A DNA stretch of 64,000 nt, taken from Pseudomonas sp. B21-048. GTDB taxonomy: Bacteria > Pseudomonadota > Gammaproteobacteria > Pseudomonadales > Pseudomonadaceae. Position numbers and translations under genes: made by a program. Positions 1 to 8,369 of this stretch are shown one piece after another. The stretch is taken from positions 2,108,001 through 2,172,000 of the forward strand of contig NZ_CP087168.1 of the NCBI RefSeq assembly GCF_024748615.1. Direction: 5' to 3'. Positions within the stretch are counted from its first letter, which is position 1, and each line of letters begins with the position of its first letter. The notes beneath the pieces were generated by a model. It searched no databases and had not been told where the DNA came from. It worked only from the letters and a program-made list of their open reading frames with translations.

Positions 1-2
1 TA

Positions 3-329
3 CCCGTCATCCCGGGCAAACGCTACTTCACCATTGGTGAAGTCAGCGAGCTATGTGCCGTAAAACCGCACGTGCTGCGCTACTGGGAGCAGGAGTTTCC
101 TCAACTCAACCCCGTCAAACGCCGCGGAAACCGCCGGTATTATCAGCGCCAGGACGTGCTGATGATCCGGCAGATTCGCGCGCTTCTTTACGATCAGGGG
201 TTTACCATCGGCGGCGCACGCTTGCGTTTGTCTGGCGATGAAGCCAAAGACGACACCACCCAATACAAACAAATGATCCGCCAGATGATCGCCGAGCTGG
301 AAGATGTTCTGGTAGTGCTCAAGAAATAA
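3..329 (+). CDS. MerR family transcriptional regulator (5' end outside window)
   Basis: The open frame enters from the left edge and ends at TAA 327-329. The visible 108 residues begin before a MerR winged helix (YFTIGEVSEL...VLRYWE, then RRYYQRQDV) and end in a short helical tail, which is the compact ~118-residue MerR type without an effector domain. In Pseudomonas this gene normally sits between ihfA and a tRNA-Pro gene, and tRNA-Pro does follow here. About ten N-terminal residues are missing, so the start cannot be placed. It is DNA-binding by family; the target and effector are unknown. Confidence 0.93.
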   Translation, partial: PVIPGKRYFTIGEVSELCAVKPHVLRYWEQEFPQLNPVKRRGNRRYYQRQDVLMIRQIRALLYDQGFTIGGARLRLSGDEAKDDTTQYKQMIRQMIAELEDVLVVLKK

Positions 330-418
330 ATTCCTGCTTTTAAATACTTCCAGTTTTCAAAAGCTTGCGATATATTCTTGAGCGTTCCTCGAGATGAGGG
401 ACAGAGTCAACGCCTAGT

Positions 419-495
419 CGGGGCGTAGCGCAGTCCGGTAGCGCACTAGCATGGGGTGCTAGGGGTCGAGTGTTCGAATCACTCCGTCCCGACCA
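419..495 (+). tRNA. tRNA-Pro (anticodon GGG)
   Basis: A 77-nt cloverleaf reads directly. The acceptor stem CGGGGCG (419-425) pairs with CGTCCCG (485-491) with one G-T pair. A five-pair anticodon stem CTAGC/GCTAG encloses the loop ATGGGGT, giving anticodon GGG. The T arm is GTTCGAATC-like, followed by discriminator A and an encoded CCA (493-495). It decodes CCC proline codons. The position just after the MerR-type gene matches the usual Pseudomonas order. Confidence 0.97.
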
Positions 496-521
496 TATTT
501 ACTGAGTAAAATCAGACACTT

Positions 522-548
522 AAGCCGATCAGATAGATCGGCTTTTTT
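522..548 (+). terminator. Rho-independent terminator of tRNA-Pro
   Basis: A nine-base stem AAGCCGATC / GATCGGCTT with loop AGATA runs into a T tract. It ends the tRNA transcript and faces the 3' end of the oppositely oriented dehydrogenase. Confidence 0.9.
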
Positions 549-585
549 GTGCCTGCGCAAAACCCGCGGCCTAGGGTGTTATGGT

Positions 586-1626
586 TTAAAACTCCGTTAC
601 GACGGTTACACCTGTCGTCTCGAACCGATCCATATTCATCAACGCGTCGATGGACTGCTCCAGGCTGATGGTTTTACCCACGAGTTTTTCTGGCGCCAGC
701 TTGCCGGAGGTGATCATCTCGATCATGGCGTCATAGCGATGCGCTTGCATGCCGTGGCTACCGTAGATCTCAAGTTCGTACGCAATGACCTTGCTCATTG
801 GGATCGCCGGCGTGGCGTGCTCGGCGAGCATCAGACCCACCTGGACGTGTTTGCCGCGACGGCGCAGGTTGTTGATGGAGTTAAAACAAGTAGTTGGATG
901 GCCCAATGCATCCAGCGATACGTGGGCGCCACCCCGGGAGATTTCCAGTACGGCTTCGGTGACGTCTGCCACGCGGTGGGCATTCACGGTGGCGACGGCA
1001 CCGAGCGAGCGTGCCAGTTCGAGTTTTTCCTGCGAAATATCGATGGCTATGACATTCGCGCCGAGGGCCTGGGCGATCATCACTGCAGACAGGCCTACGC
1101 CTCCGCAACCGTGAACCGCTACCCACTGACCGGCGCTGACTTTGCCTTGGTCAACGACTGCACGGAACGAGGTGGCGAAGCGACAACCCAGGCTTGCAGC
1201 GGTAGCAAAGTCCATGCTCTCAGGAATGGCGACCAGGTTCAGGTCGGCCTGATGTATGCCGACGTATTCGGCAAAAGAACCCCAATGAGTGAAACCAGGT
1301 TGGAACTGCGTGTTGCAAACCTGCTGATTGCCGCTGTTGCACTCTGCACAAGCGCCACACCCACCCACGAACGGCACGGTCACGCGGTCGCCGACCTTCC
1401 ACCGAGTGACGTCCTTGCCCACCTCGGCCACGATGCCCGCAAACTCATGACCAGGTACATGTGGCAGTTCAATGTCCGGATCATGGCCTTTCCAGCCGTG
1501 CCAGTCGCTGCGGCACACACCTGTGCCAAGAACCTGAATAACAACACCATGACGTGTCGGGGTCGGATCTGCCACGGTCATCAGACGCGGTGGCTTGGAA
1601 AAGGCTTCGTAGACTACTGCTTTCAT
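586..1626 (-). CDS. Zinc-dependent alcohol dehydrogenase (MDR family)
   Basis: 346 residues, the full length of the family. Catalytic zinc ligands are visible ([10 protein letters not shown], then GHEFAG). The structural zinc loop is [15 protein letters not shown], and the Rossmann dinucleotide motif GCGGVGL lies in the second half. It should oxidise a primary alcohol or related substrate with NAD(P); the substrate is not evident. It is divergent from an Lrp/AsnC-type regulator (gap about 145 bp), which makes that protein its likely regulator. It ends against the tRNA-Pro terminator. Confidence 0.93.
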   Translation of the reverse strand: MKAVVYEAFSKPPRLMTVADPTPTRHGVVIQVLGTGVCRSDWHGWKGHDPDIELPHVPGHEFAGIVAEVGKDVTRWKVGDRVTVPFVGGCGACAECNSGNQQVCNTQFQPGFTHWGSFAEYVGIHQADLNLVAIPESMDFATAASLGCRFATSFRAVVDQGKVSAGQWVAVHGCGGVGLSAVMIAQALGANVIAIDISQEKLELARSLGAVATVNAHRVADVTEAVLEISRGGAHVSLDALGHPTTCFNSINNLRRRGKHVQVGLMLAEHATPAIPMSKVIAYELEIYGSHGMQAHRYDAMIEMITSGKLAPEKLVGKTISLEQSIDALMNMDRFETTGVTVVTEF

Positions 1627-1708
1627 TAAAATTACCTATGTTTGAATGAGCGCGATTCAGTTATTTCCATTATGAATGAACACGTTGAAATTACCTTTCA
1701 GGTTGCAA

Positions 1709-1756
1709 TTGACAGAATGCAAGAACTGAAATTAATCTTCATAAATTAACTATAAT
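1709..1756 (+). promoter_or_regulatory. Candidate promoter elements between dehydrogenase and Lrp-type gene
   Basis: The divergent gap holds a perfect TTGACA (1709-1714) and a perfect TATAAT (1751-1756), but they are 36 bp apart, so they cannot be one sigma-70 promoter. TTGACA may use a weak -10 near 1733. TATAAT would give a transcript starting about 1763, only a few bases before the ATG at 1772. Placement is inference. Confidence 0.35.
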
Positions 1757-1771
1757 GTGCAGAATTATTTC

Positions 1772-2254
1772 ATGATTGGTCGGTTGGATAAGATAGATAT
1801 TGCAATATTGGATCGGCTGCAGCGAGACGGGAAGCTGTCGAACGTCAAGCTCGCTGAGCAGCTTTCCCTCAGCGAGGCGTCCTGTTGGCGTAAGCAGAGA
1901 CATCTTGAAGAATGCGGAGTTATTGAGGGATACCAAGCTATTCTTGATCGAAAGAAATTAGGGCTAGGCGTAATGGCCTTTGTTCAGATCTCTTGCACTG
2001 ATCACAGCGAAGAAGCCACAGCAAAGTTTGAAAAGATTATTCAATCGGCCCCACAGGTACTGAGTTGCCACAATACAACGGGTGAGGCGGACTTTTTACT
2101 TGAGGTAATTGCACGAGACTTGGACAGCTATAGCCGCTTTGTCGAAAAAGTGCTGAGGAAGCTCCCTGGCGTTTCAAGTATTCGCTCGAATCTCTCCCTG
2201 CGTGAGATGAAGACCACCAATCGACTGCCCGTGACCGAACTCTTGAGTATTTGA
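1772..2254 (+). CDS. Lrp/AsnC family transcriptional regulator
   Basis: 160 residues from this ATG. An N-terminal helix-turn-helix (DKIDIAILDRLQRDGK...LSEASCWRKQRHLEE) is followed by the RAM ligand-binding domain, with GEADFLLEV as its conserved core. An in-frame GTG at 1757 is possible, but it directly abuts a TATAAT box and has no ribosome site, so I chose 1772, which also lacks a clear one. These proteins act as dimers or octamers that sense amino acids. It is divergent from the alcohol dehydrogenase, the probable target. Confidence 0.9.
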   Translation: MIGRLDKIDIAILDRLQRDGKLSNVKLAEQLSLSEASCWRKQRHLEECGVIEGYQAILDRKKLGLGVMAFVQISCTDHSEEATAKFEKIIQSAPQVLSCHNTTGEADFLLEVIARDLDSYSRFVEKVLRKLPGVSSIRSNLSLREMKTTNRLPVTELLSI

Positions 2255-2673
2255 GGCGCCAAGATCATCAGCTTGACTCCGGCTCCTGATACAGCTACCG
2301 ATCAGTAGCGAGGAGCAGGCCCGATGCGTGCCGGGGGCTTTGTTTGTCGAGGCTTTGCGCGAACGGGAAATTCTGGCGCAAGTGCAGTGTATCGACGTGC
2401 GGTTGTAGGGTTCGCTGGCGGCGGGACATGCGACTGCTGGATGAAAACCTGCCTTATCATCCCAACGCCATGACCAGGTGCTGGATGAATGGTGCCCCTT
2501 TTTTGCGGGATATCATCTTTATTATCCTGGCCGGCGTCAGCAGTCTCCGGCATTTACGCTGTAGGTGGAGGCGTTGCGTAAGAGTGCCATTGATTTACCG
2601 TCATGAACTCGCCACTGACCCATCTTGCTGTCAGGCCCTTTGATCAAGCTTTCGGCAGGGCCCTGGTTTTTTG
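2255..2673. other. Non-coding gap with possible gene debris
   Basis: No convincing gene is seen. A short open stretch around 2320-2406 translates to protein-like sequence (ALFVEALREREILAQVQCID) and then stops, so it may be the remnant of a lost gene, but I cannot name it. The right end carries the hairpin listed separately. Confidence 0.4.
2632..2672 (+). terminator. Hairpin followed by T tract
   Basis: CAGGCCCT (2632-2639) pairs imperfectly with AGGGCCCTG (2657-2665), and TTTTTT follows. It lies just beyond the 3' end of the minus-strand DinB gene but its T tract faces plus-strand transcription, so it may end a transcript of the decayed region. Confidence 0.4.
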
Positions 2674-3216
2674 CTACGTACCGGACTCGGATGGAATCAA
2701 AAGAACTAGATCCGTATCGCCTACGTCGACACCCGCCTGCGAAAGCAGAGTTGTAACTTGGCCACGATGATGAGTTTGATGGTTAAAGAAATGCATGATC
2801 AGGCTGTAAAAATCCTTATCGAAGACTACACCCTTCATGTTTGCATAATTGAGGGGGCCATCCAGATCAGACTCCGTAATGGATTGCGCCCATTGGATGA
2901 TTATTCGATCGAGCCATTCTCGATACTTTGAGAGCTCTCGAAAATTAGAGAATAACAATTGATCGAGGCTTTTCGGATCAGGAAGCTGCCTCACCGGCTC
3001 CAGTGCCAAGTGGTTTGTTGGGTGCTGGGCGAATCGCTTCAGCCAGATCGTATCTCCGGCCGCCAAGTGGTTCAGAGTCCCGAGAATAGAGCCGAAAAAA
3101 GCGTTCCTATCTGCCGAGAGCTCTTCATCGGACAAACCCCTGGCGGCTTCATAGACCTTGGCGCTCATCCACTCGTTATAGGTCGCCATCAGACAGATAT
3201 GGCCAGTGCGGTTCAT
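2674..3216 (-). CDS. DinB family protein
   Basis: 180 residues from the ATG at 3216, chosen because AAAGGA sits about eight bases upstream; an in-frame start 51 bases further out has none. DinB-type four-helix-bundle features are present: NHLAAGDTIWLKRF near the N-terminus and FFNHQTHHRGQVTTLL near the C-terminus, giving the three spaced metal-binding histidines (NHL, HFFNHQTHH). The family includes thiol-dependent transferases and DNA-damage-inducible proteins. The actual reaction here is unknown. Confidence 0.88.
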   Translation of the reverse strand: MNRTGHICLMATYNEWMSAKVYEAARGLSDEELSADRNAFFGSILGTLNHLAAGDTIWLKRFAQHPTNHLALEPVRQLPDPKSLDQLLFSNFRELSKYREWLDRIIIQWAQSITESDLDGPLNYANMKGVVFDKDFYSLIMHFFNHQTHHRGQVTTLLSQAGVDVGDTDLVLLIPSESGT

Positions 3217-3263
3217 CGTGTTCGTCCTTTGAGTGGGAATTTTGATAAGCGACCCTCGCTCAT

Positions 3264-3292
3264 CCAAAGCCCAGTCTAGTGCTGGGCTTTGG
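3264..3292. repeat. Perfect 11-bp inverted repeat
   Basis: CCAAAGCCCAG (3264-3274) and CTGGGCTTTGG (3282-3292) form a strong hairpin with a seven-base loop, just upstream of the DinB start. There is no long T tract. It could be an old terminator or a stem in the DinB leader. Confidence 0.5.
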
Positions 3293-3426
3293 TGTTCTGG
3301 TGGGCAGTATAAAGCCTGGACGGGCCTGGATTTTAGTAAAGACAGCGTCGTCGGCTCGGCAAGTGCCGTGCTACGGAGTCCGCGAGAGCGGGCGCTTCCG
3401 GATGGATGGTTGAACGTGTAACTTGT

Positions 3427-3450
3427 TGATACAAATATGAATCTGTATCA
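3427..3450. promoter_or_regulatory. Palindrome TGATACA-N10-TGTATCA, candidate repressor operator
   Basis: A perfect seven-base half site on each side of a ten-base AT-rich spacer lies 62 bp upstream of the membrane protein start. The shape matches operators of dimeric helix-turn-helix repressors such as TetR/MarR types. No such regulator is adjacent; the nearest one is the WYL protein at 4562. Confidence 0.45.
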
Positions 3451-3511
3451 TTTAGTTTCGAATCAAGGGTGCGAGGGAGTGCATTGCCCATATAAAAACA
3501 AGGTCAAGGTA

Positions 3512-4087
3512 ATGCTCAAAATGCTACTCGTGTACGGTCATCTGATTGCTACCTGTATTGCCCTGGGGAGGGTATTACAGGCTGATCAAAAGCTATGGAG
3601 CTGGCGCAAGGATGTGTTGAACCAGACACAGCGTGAATATCTCGACGAGACTCAAAAAATTGTCACGCTCGCGCTATTGGCTCTTTGGGGAAGCGGCTTG
3701 CTGCTGGTGCTCCAGGGTTACCTCTATGAGGGGAGTGCGTATCTGCTCAATCAAAAGCTGTGGGCCAAGATGAGTATTGTCGCGTTGCTTAGCCTCAACG
3801 GCGCTTTGCTGCATCGGATCGGTTTTCCGCTGCTGCAGGAGGCTCCCTTTGTCTTGTTACGCACCTCCGGCCGCATTCGCCTCGCTCTCTTGGGGGCTCT
3901 CTCTATGAGCGGCTGGTTATTTGCCGCTTTCCTGGGGGTCGCTCGAGCGTGGAACAACGTGCTGCCCTACTTGCATGTGATGGGGGCTTTTGCCGTGTTC
4001 TCGTTGCTCGCTTGTGTCGTGGCGCTGATAGTCGCCAATGCAGCAGGCGCCAAGGAGGATGAATGGTCACGAACCGGCAGCCAGTGA
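3512..4087 (+). CDS. Integral membrane protein of unknown function
   Basis: 191 residues from the ATG at 3512, preceded by AAGG at short spacing. The frame is open 75 bases further upstream, but that extension is not membrane-like and overlaps the region after the palindrome. About four to five hydrophobic segments are visible: YGHLIATCIALG, LALLALWGSGLLLVL, IVALLSLNGALL, LLGALSMSGWLFAAFLG, and the C-terminal FAVFSLLACVVALIVANAA. No catalytic motif is recognised. A palindromic operator candidate precedes it, so it may be inducible. Confidence 0.72.
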   Translation: MLKMLLVYGHLIATCIALGRVLQADQKLWSWRKDVLNQTQREYLDETQKIVTLALLALWGSGLLLVLQGYLYEGSAYLLNQKLWAKMSIVALLSLNGALLHRIGFPLLQEAPFVLLRTSGRIRLALLGALSMSGWLFAAFLGVARAWNNVLPYLHVMGAFAVFSLLACVVALIVANAAGAKEDEWSRTGSQ

Positions 4088-4314
4088 AGCCTGGTTATGC
4101 CGGATGTTGAACTCGAGCACTCGTCGTCGAGCGGCGATTAGCGCAAGAGGCCATGTAAAACGCAGGAAGGTTGTGATGCCTATGCCCGAATTTCGTAGGC
4201 GTCTGCCGCCCCCCCTTCCTGATGCCTACGCTTGGATGGAGTCCATCTATTGAGATGCCTTCTTCCGTCGGGCAAACTCCGGTTGCTTCATTGGCCGATA
4301 ACAGGAGTTTACGG

Positions 4315-4569
4315 ATGCCATTTCCACTGACGGAACATAATGCCTTGCTGGCCCTAAAGGGCGTAGGGCCGGCCGTTATCGCTCGCCTTGAGCAGATGGG
4401 CATTGACTCGCTAGCTGTGCTCGGCAAAGCGAATGCTTGTGACATCCTGGCCCAGGCATCGGCAGCAGTGGGATCGACTTGCTGGAAGAATAGCCCCCAA
4501 GCTCGGGCCGCCATTGCCGCGGCCATTGAGTTTGCAAAGGACTCTCGGTTGAGCACATCTGGTGCGTAA
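4315..4569 (+). CDS. Small helix-hairpin-helix protein
   Basis: 84 residues. The ATG at 4315 is chosen because AGGAG lies eight bases upstream. A helix-hairpin-helix signature LKGVGPAVIARLEQMGI is followed by SLAVLGKANACDIL and a helical C-terminus, resembling the stand-alone HhH proteins related to the TfoX C-terminal domain. Nucleic-acid contact is likely from the fold but not proven. Its end overlaps the next gene by eight bases, so the two are translationally coupled. Confidence 0.75.
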   Translation: MPFPLTEHNALLALKGVGPAVIARLEQMGIDSLAVLGKANACDILAQASAAVGSTCWKNSPQARAAIAAAIEFAKDSRLSTSGA

Positions 4570-5275
4570 AGCTGATCGCTTATTTCAATTGGTCAATCTG
4601 ATTCGTGTCCATCAGCCAATCTCTGCTGAACGACTGGCTAGCCGAATTGGCGTTTCCGTTCGCTCAATCTATCGATACATCGACGACCTTTCCTTCAGTG
4701 GAATCCCGATCTATGGGACCGCTGGCGTGGGGTATGCCTTGGATGCCGATTTTGAGATGCCGCCTTTAACGTTGAACAGGCTCGAGCTGGATGCATTGAT
4801 GCTCGGAATGGAAATGCTTTCAGCTTCCGCCGATAACGATCTAAGTGCTGCGGCGAGGATGTTGTTGAGCAAAATCTCAGCGTCCATAGTCCATCACAAG
4901 GTTGACCCCAACGCGGCAAAAATCAGGGCACTTGGAACAACACCTTCCTCGACGCGGGGCCATCTGGCAACGCTTCGAAATGCCATCGAAAACACTCAGG
5001 CGCTGGAGATAACTTACACAAGCTTGGACGGTGTGGTTTCGCAGCGCGTCATTTCCCCCCTTGGCCTTTTCTACTGGGGAGGAAAGTGGACGGTTGGAAG
5101 CTGGTGCAGTGCCAGGGTGGCTTACCGCGATTTTCGGGTCGATCGCATAGTCTCCATCGCCATTGCCCAACAACCATTACCCGACAATCCTGCTCTTGAT
5201 CTCCAAGCGTATATGAAGCACCAGGCAAGTCAGTGGAAAGCGATCACCACTACTGACACTACGCTGTCAGTATGA
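4562..5275 (+). CDS. YafY-type HTH/WYL transcriptional regulator
   Basis: 237 residues from a GTG that overlaps the end of the helix-hairpin-helix gene. The N-terminal HTH_11 helix-turn-helix (RLFQLVNLIRVHQPISAERLA...VSVRSIYRYI) is followed by a WYL-type domain (RVISPLGLFYWGGKWTVGSWC, then YRDFRVDRI). YafY-like members of this family typically have DNA-binding and ligand-sensing roles. The coupled partner and the following ABM-domain gene (45-bp gap) probably belong to the same transcript. Confidence 0.88.
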   Translation: MRKADRLFQLVNLIRVHQPISAERLASRIGVSVRSIYRYIDDLSFSGIPIYGTAGVGYALDADFEMPPLTLNRLELDALMLGMEMLSASADNDLSAAARMLLSKISASIVHHKVDPNAAKIRALGTTPSSTRGHLATLRNAIENTQALEITYTSLDGVVSQRVISPLGLFYWGGKWTVGSWCSARVAYRDFRVDRIVSIAIAQQPLPDNPALDLQAYMKHQASQWKAITTTDTTLSV

Positions 5276-5319
5276 GCCACTGATAATTGGGACTCCCTAA
5301 CACACAGTAGGTCATCCCT

Positions 5320-5628
5320 ATGCAGCGCTCATCACATGTACTCGAATTAGCCATTTTCAAGGTCAAACAGGAGTGCGTTGCGCAAGTGCCTTTGCTCCGC
5401 GCAGGGCTTCGTGAAACGTTAAAGACCTTTCCTGGTTTGATCGAATACCGTGCCTACTGCCCTATGAGCGACGACCGAATCTTCGCGGACTTGGCAATGT
5501 GGGACAGTCTTGAGAACGCACAAAAAGTGGCAAAGGCGTTCAACGATGGAGATCCGAGATTCTCTGAGTATATGTACGCTATTGAAAACCTGACGTTCAT
5601 GAGTCACCTCGTTCCAGAGATGAGTTGA
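5320..5628 (+). CDS. ABM-like (ferredoxin-fold) small protein
   Basis: 102 residues. The pattern ELAIFKVKQE...LRETLKTFPGLIEYRAYCPMSDDRIFADLAMWDSLENAQKVAKAF is that of the antibiotic-biosynthesis-monooxygenase/Dabb-like alpha+beta barrel, including the typical MWDS-ENA segment. Such proteins are small dimeric cofactor-free oxygenases or substrate binders. It lies downstream of the WYL regulator in the same direction, so it could be its target. A hairpin follows 30 bp after the stop. Confidence 0.7.
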   Translation: MQRSSHVLELAIFKVKQECVAQVPLLRAGLRETLKTFPGLIEYRAYCPMSDDRIFADLAMWDSLENAQKVAKAFNDGDPRFSEYMYAIENLTFMSHLVPEMS

Positions 5629-5657
5629 CCCCGGACTGTCAGAGCAGGCAAGAGACA

Positions 5658-5683
5658 CCGATGCTTTTGCTGTCAGGCATCGG
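5658..5683 (+). terminator. Hairpin CCGATGC / GCATCGG after the ABM-like gene
   Basis: A seven-base perfect stem with a 12-base loop. There is no T tract, so it is only a weak terminator candidate. Confidence 0.35.
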
Positions 5684-5758
5684 GGTCGTCACTTCGTTCT
5701 CAGATCGATGTGCCAGCGCCACCACTCGCTTCTCGGGTCAGAGTGCGATTCGGTCGGA

Positions 5759-5941
5759 TCAAGAGGTTGAATATTCGAGATACAGTCTTTCGAGAGCCTC
5801 CTGGTATTTGTCTCCCTTTAACGTTTTTTTCAACACTGCCAGGACTTCGAGCGCTGAAGCCGCAGCCATCGCCTCGCTTTCTCCCCGGTAAGCGGCGCGC
5901 AGTCTTGCTGCTGCAATGATTGATTCTTCAGTCGTTGGCAT
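5759..5941 (-). CDS. Small helical protein of unknown function
   Basis: 60 residues from the ATG at 5941, preceded by GAGGG; a 19-codon N-terminal extension is open but unlikely. The sequence is alpha-helical and charged (TEESIIAAARLRAAYRGE, then LAVLKKTLKGDKYQEALERLYLEY). No family is recognised. It lies between the ABM-like gene and the minus-strand lysR, with no obvious partner. Confidence 0.5.
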   Translation of the reverse strand: MPTTEESIIAAARLRAAYRGESEAMAAASALEVLAVLKKTLKGDKYQEALERLYLEYSTS

Positions 5942-6016
5942 GTGATTGCCCTCGAAGGATTGATTCTCACTGATAGTCGTAACCTTCAAAAATTTCAAGG
6001 TGAACGGCTGGTAACG

Positions 6017-6946
6017 TCACTCTTTCACTCGTACTAATCTCTTGTCGAGCGTATTGGCGAGACACATCGCCTCATCGCTCAATGACTTGCAAAAGGCGTC
6101 GATGAAGCTAGAGGAGGGACGATAATCAGGCCGGATCAACATAACGCGATAGGGAATGGACACGTTGATCGGCCGAATGGCCAATCCTCTGCCTGACTCC
6201 TCTACTGCGCTCAACGGGTTGATAATCGCCACCCCCAACTGTTGCCTGACCATGGCGCAGACCGATGCAGCGTTGGTTGTTTCGATGACGGTATGCCGAT
6301 TGACGCCGGCCTGACGAAAGTGTTCATCGAGCGTCTGACGATAGATGTCCAGACCCGAAAAGTTGATGAAATCGACCCCGCGAAAGTCTTCCATTACCAG
6401 GCGCGACCTGGATAGCAGAGGATGACCCTCTGGCAGAATGCAGACCATGTCGGAACAAAAGAGCAGTTCCCCTTGAGTACCTCGAGGTACATGCTCGCCC
6501 TCGGTCAATCCGAGGTCGTAACGCTGGGCGCTGAGAGACTCTTCCAGTAAGGGTGATTCCTGTGCCGCAATGCTCAAGCCTATGCCGCTATGCTGTTGTT
6601 GAAAGTGCTTGCAGACCTTGGGCAACAGCGTCTGGGAAAACAACGGAAGGCAGGCGACGTTCAGTTGGCCATGTTCGAAGCGGCGGATTGATTGTGCAAC
6701 GCTGTTGATTCGTTCCAACCCGATGTAGGAGTGTTCAACCTCTTCGAGCAGCATAATGGCCTGAGCCGTCGGTACCATCCTCCCTCCCTCTCGATCAAAC
6801 AGCCGAAGGCCAGAGATACTTTCAAGCCGCGCCAGTTCCCGGCTGACCGTCGGCTGGGAAGTAAATAGCAAGCGGGCCGCTCCGGTGACGCTTCCCGCCT
6901 GCATGATGGCGCGGAAGACTTCGATATGCCGTATGGAAATTCCCAC
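6017..6946 (-). CDS. lysR: LysR, activator of lysA
   Basis: 309 residues, normal for the family. The N-terminal helix-turn-helix reads IRHIEVFRAIMQAGSVTGAARLL...SQPTVSRELARLE, and the effector domain keeps QESPLLEE.LSAQR.DLGLTE and ASVCAMVR as in E. coli LysR. It is divergent from an E. coli-type lysA, the same arrangement as in enteric bacteria, where LysR senses diaminopimelate and activates lysA. That function is carried over from the family; the sequence itself shows only the match and the divergon. Confidence 0.93.
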   Translation of the reverse strand: MGISIRHIEVFRAIMQAGSVTGAARLLFTSQPTVSRELARLESISGLRLFDREGGRMVPTAQAIMLLEEVEHSYIGLERINSVAQSIRRFEHGQLNVACLPLFSQTLLPKVCKHFQQQHSGIGLSIAAQESPLLEESLSAQRYDLGLTEGEHVPRGTQGELLFCSDMVCILPEGHPLLSRSRLVMEDFRGVDFINFSGLDIYRQTLDEHFRQAGVNRHTVIETTNAASVCAMVRQQLGVAIINPLSAVEESGRGLAIRPINVSIPYRVMLIRPDYRPSSSFIDAFCKSLSDEAMCLANTLDKRLVRVKE

Positions 6947-7072
6947 CCGAGGCCTCCGTCAATTGATCAATCCCCATATCAAAACTGAATCGACCCACAA
7001 AGAATAGATATTTTATTGAATGCGGGGTGATCGGCATGATGGTTTCTCTCTTTACCTCAGATTGAGTACCGC
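6947..7072. promoter_or_regulatory. lysR-lysA intergenic control region
   Basis: A 126-bp AT-rich divergent gap holds an AATA-N7-TATT inverted repeat at 7003-7017. This has the size of a LysR-type T-N11-A contact and is a candidate LysR site. Assignment is by position and symmetry only. Confidence 0.4.
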
Positions 7073-8311
7073 ATGCCTAACCATTCCGCTTTCCAGCAAT
7101 TAGCCGAAACGGCGAAACAGCACGGCACCCCGCTCTGGTGCTATGACGCCCAGACCATCAGGGCTCGCGTCGACCAATTGCAAGGCTTCGATGTCATTCG
7201 ATACGCGCAAAAAGCCTGCTCCAATCTGCATATTCTCCGTTTGATCCGCGAACAAGGCGTGCGGGTCGATGCCGTATCATTGGGTGAAATCGAGCGAGCG
7301 CTGCTCGCTGGATACAGCCCTGCCGGCGACCCGGCGGGCATTGTTCTGACCTGTGATCTGTTCGAAGAAGCGACATTGCGACGGGTCGTCGAACTGAACA
7401 TCGAGGTCAATACCGGCTCGATTGACATGCTCCGTCAATTGGGCAAAGCGTCTGCGGGCCATCGCGTCTGGCTGCGGATCAACCCGGGGTTTGGCCATGG
7501 TCACAGCCGCAAGACCAATACTGGCGGTGAAAACAGCAAGCATGGAATCTGGCATGACCAGGTTCAGGAAGCGCTCGGCGTGATTCGGCAATTCGGGCTG
7601 AAACTCGTGGGATTGCACATGCATATTGGTTCAGGTGTGGATTACGCGCACCTTGAGCAAGTGGGCTGTGCAATGGTCTCGGCCGTCAGGGCACTCGACC
7701 ACGATATCGAAGCATTCTCCATCGGCGGGGGGCTTTCCACGCCTTATCGTGTGGGGGATGAACCGGTGGATATCCAGCGTTATGCGAACGCATGGCACCA
7801 GGCCAAACAGGACATCGAGGCTTTTCTCGCGCACCCGGTACGGATGGAGATCGAGCCCGGTCGATTCCTGGTAGCCGAGTCAGGCTATTTGGTTACCGAA
7901 GTCCGCGCGGTAAAAAAAGTTGGTAGCCGAAACTTCATCCTGGTGAATGCCGGCTTCAATGACCTGATGCGGCCAGCCCTCTATGGCGCCTATCACCAAA
8001 TGACCTTGCTGGACTCCCTGGGTGTCCCGGTCGATCGTGCGGAGCACCTCAGTGTAGTGGGAGGTCCCCTGTGCGAAGCCGGCGATATTTTTACGCAGGA
8101 TGAACAGGGTGTCACCCCCCGTTTGCTACCTGAAGCGCAGGTTGGCGACTTGCTGATCATGCACGATACCGGCGCGTACGGCGCCTCTATGTCATCCAAT
8201 TACAACAGCCGCACACTGTTGCCTGAAGTGTTGATCGAGCAAGGGCACGCTAAATTGATTCGACGCCCGCAACCCTTGTCGGACTTGCTGGCCTTGGAAT
8301 TGGGGCTTTAA
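7073..8311 (+). CDS. lysA: Diaminopimelate decarboxylase, E. coli type
   Basis: 412 residues. It converts meso-diaminopimelate to lysine with PLP, the last step of lysine synthesis. Family features are the PLP-lysine segment RYAQKACSN, the substrate loop HIGSGVDYAHLEQV, the phosphate-binding GGGLS, EPGRFLVA, the active-site cysteine in GGPLCEAGDIF, and DTGAYGASMSSNYN. The sequence is of the enteric LysA type that pairs with LysR. Most pseudomonads also carry a lysA next to dapF, so this may be a second copy; I cannot see the rest of the genome. Confidence 0.95.
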   Translation: MPNHSAFQQLAETAKQHGTPLWCYDAQTIRARVDQLQGFDVIRYAQKACSNLHILRLIREQGVRVDAVSLGEIERALLAGYSPAGDPAGIVLTCDLFEEATLRRVVELNIEVNTGSIDMLRQLGKASAGHRVWLRINPGFGHGHSRKTNTGGENSKHGIWHDQVQEALGVIRQFGLKLVGLHMHIGSGVDYAHLEQVGCAMVSAVRALDHDIEAFSIGGGLSTPYRVGDEPVDIQRYANAWHQAKQDIEAFLAHPVRMEIEPGRFLVAESGYLVTEVRAVKKVGSRNFILVNAGFNDLMRPALYGAYHQMTLLDSLGVPVDRAEHLSVVGGPLCEAGDIFTQDEQGVTPRLLPEAQVGDLLIMHDTGAYGASMSSNYNSRTLLPEVLIEQGHAKLIRRPQPLSDLLALELGL

Positions 8312-8369
8312 AGGCCAATCGGTGATCGAAACAATCGGTTGATGAAAATCTCTTGAAGGAGCTGAGTAG

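Noticed and set aside
547..1629. Long plus-strand open frame opposite the alcohol dehydrogenase
   Set aside because: It mirrors a full-length gene with intact zinc and NAD motifs, and its own product is Cys/His-rich and unlike any protein.
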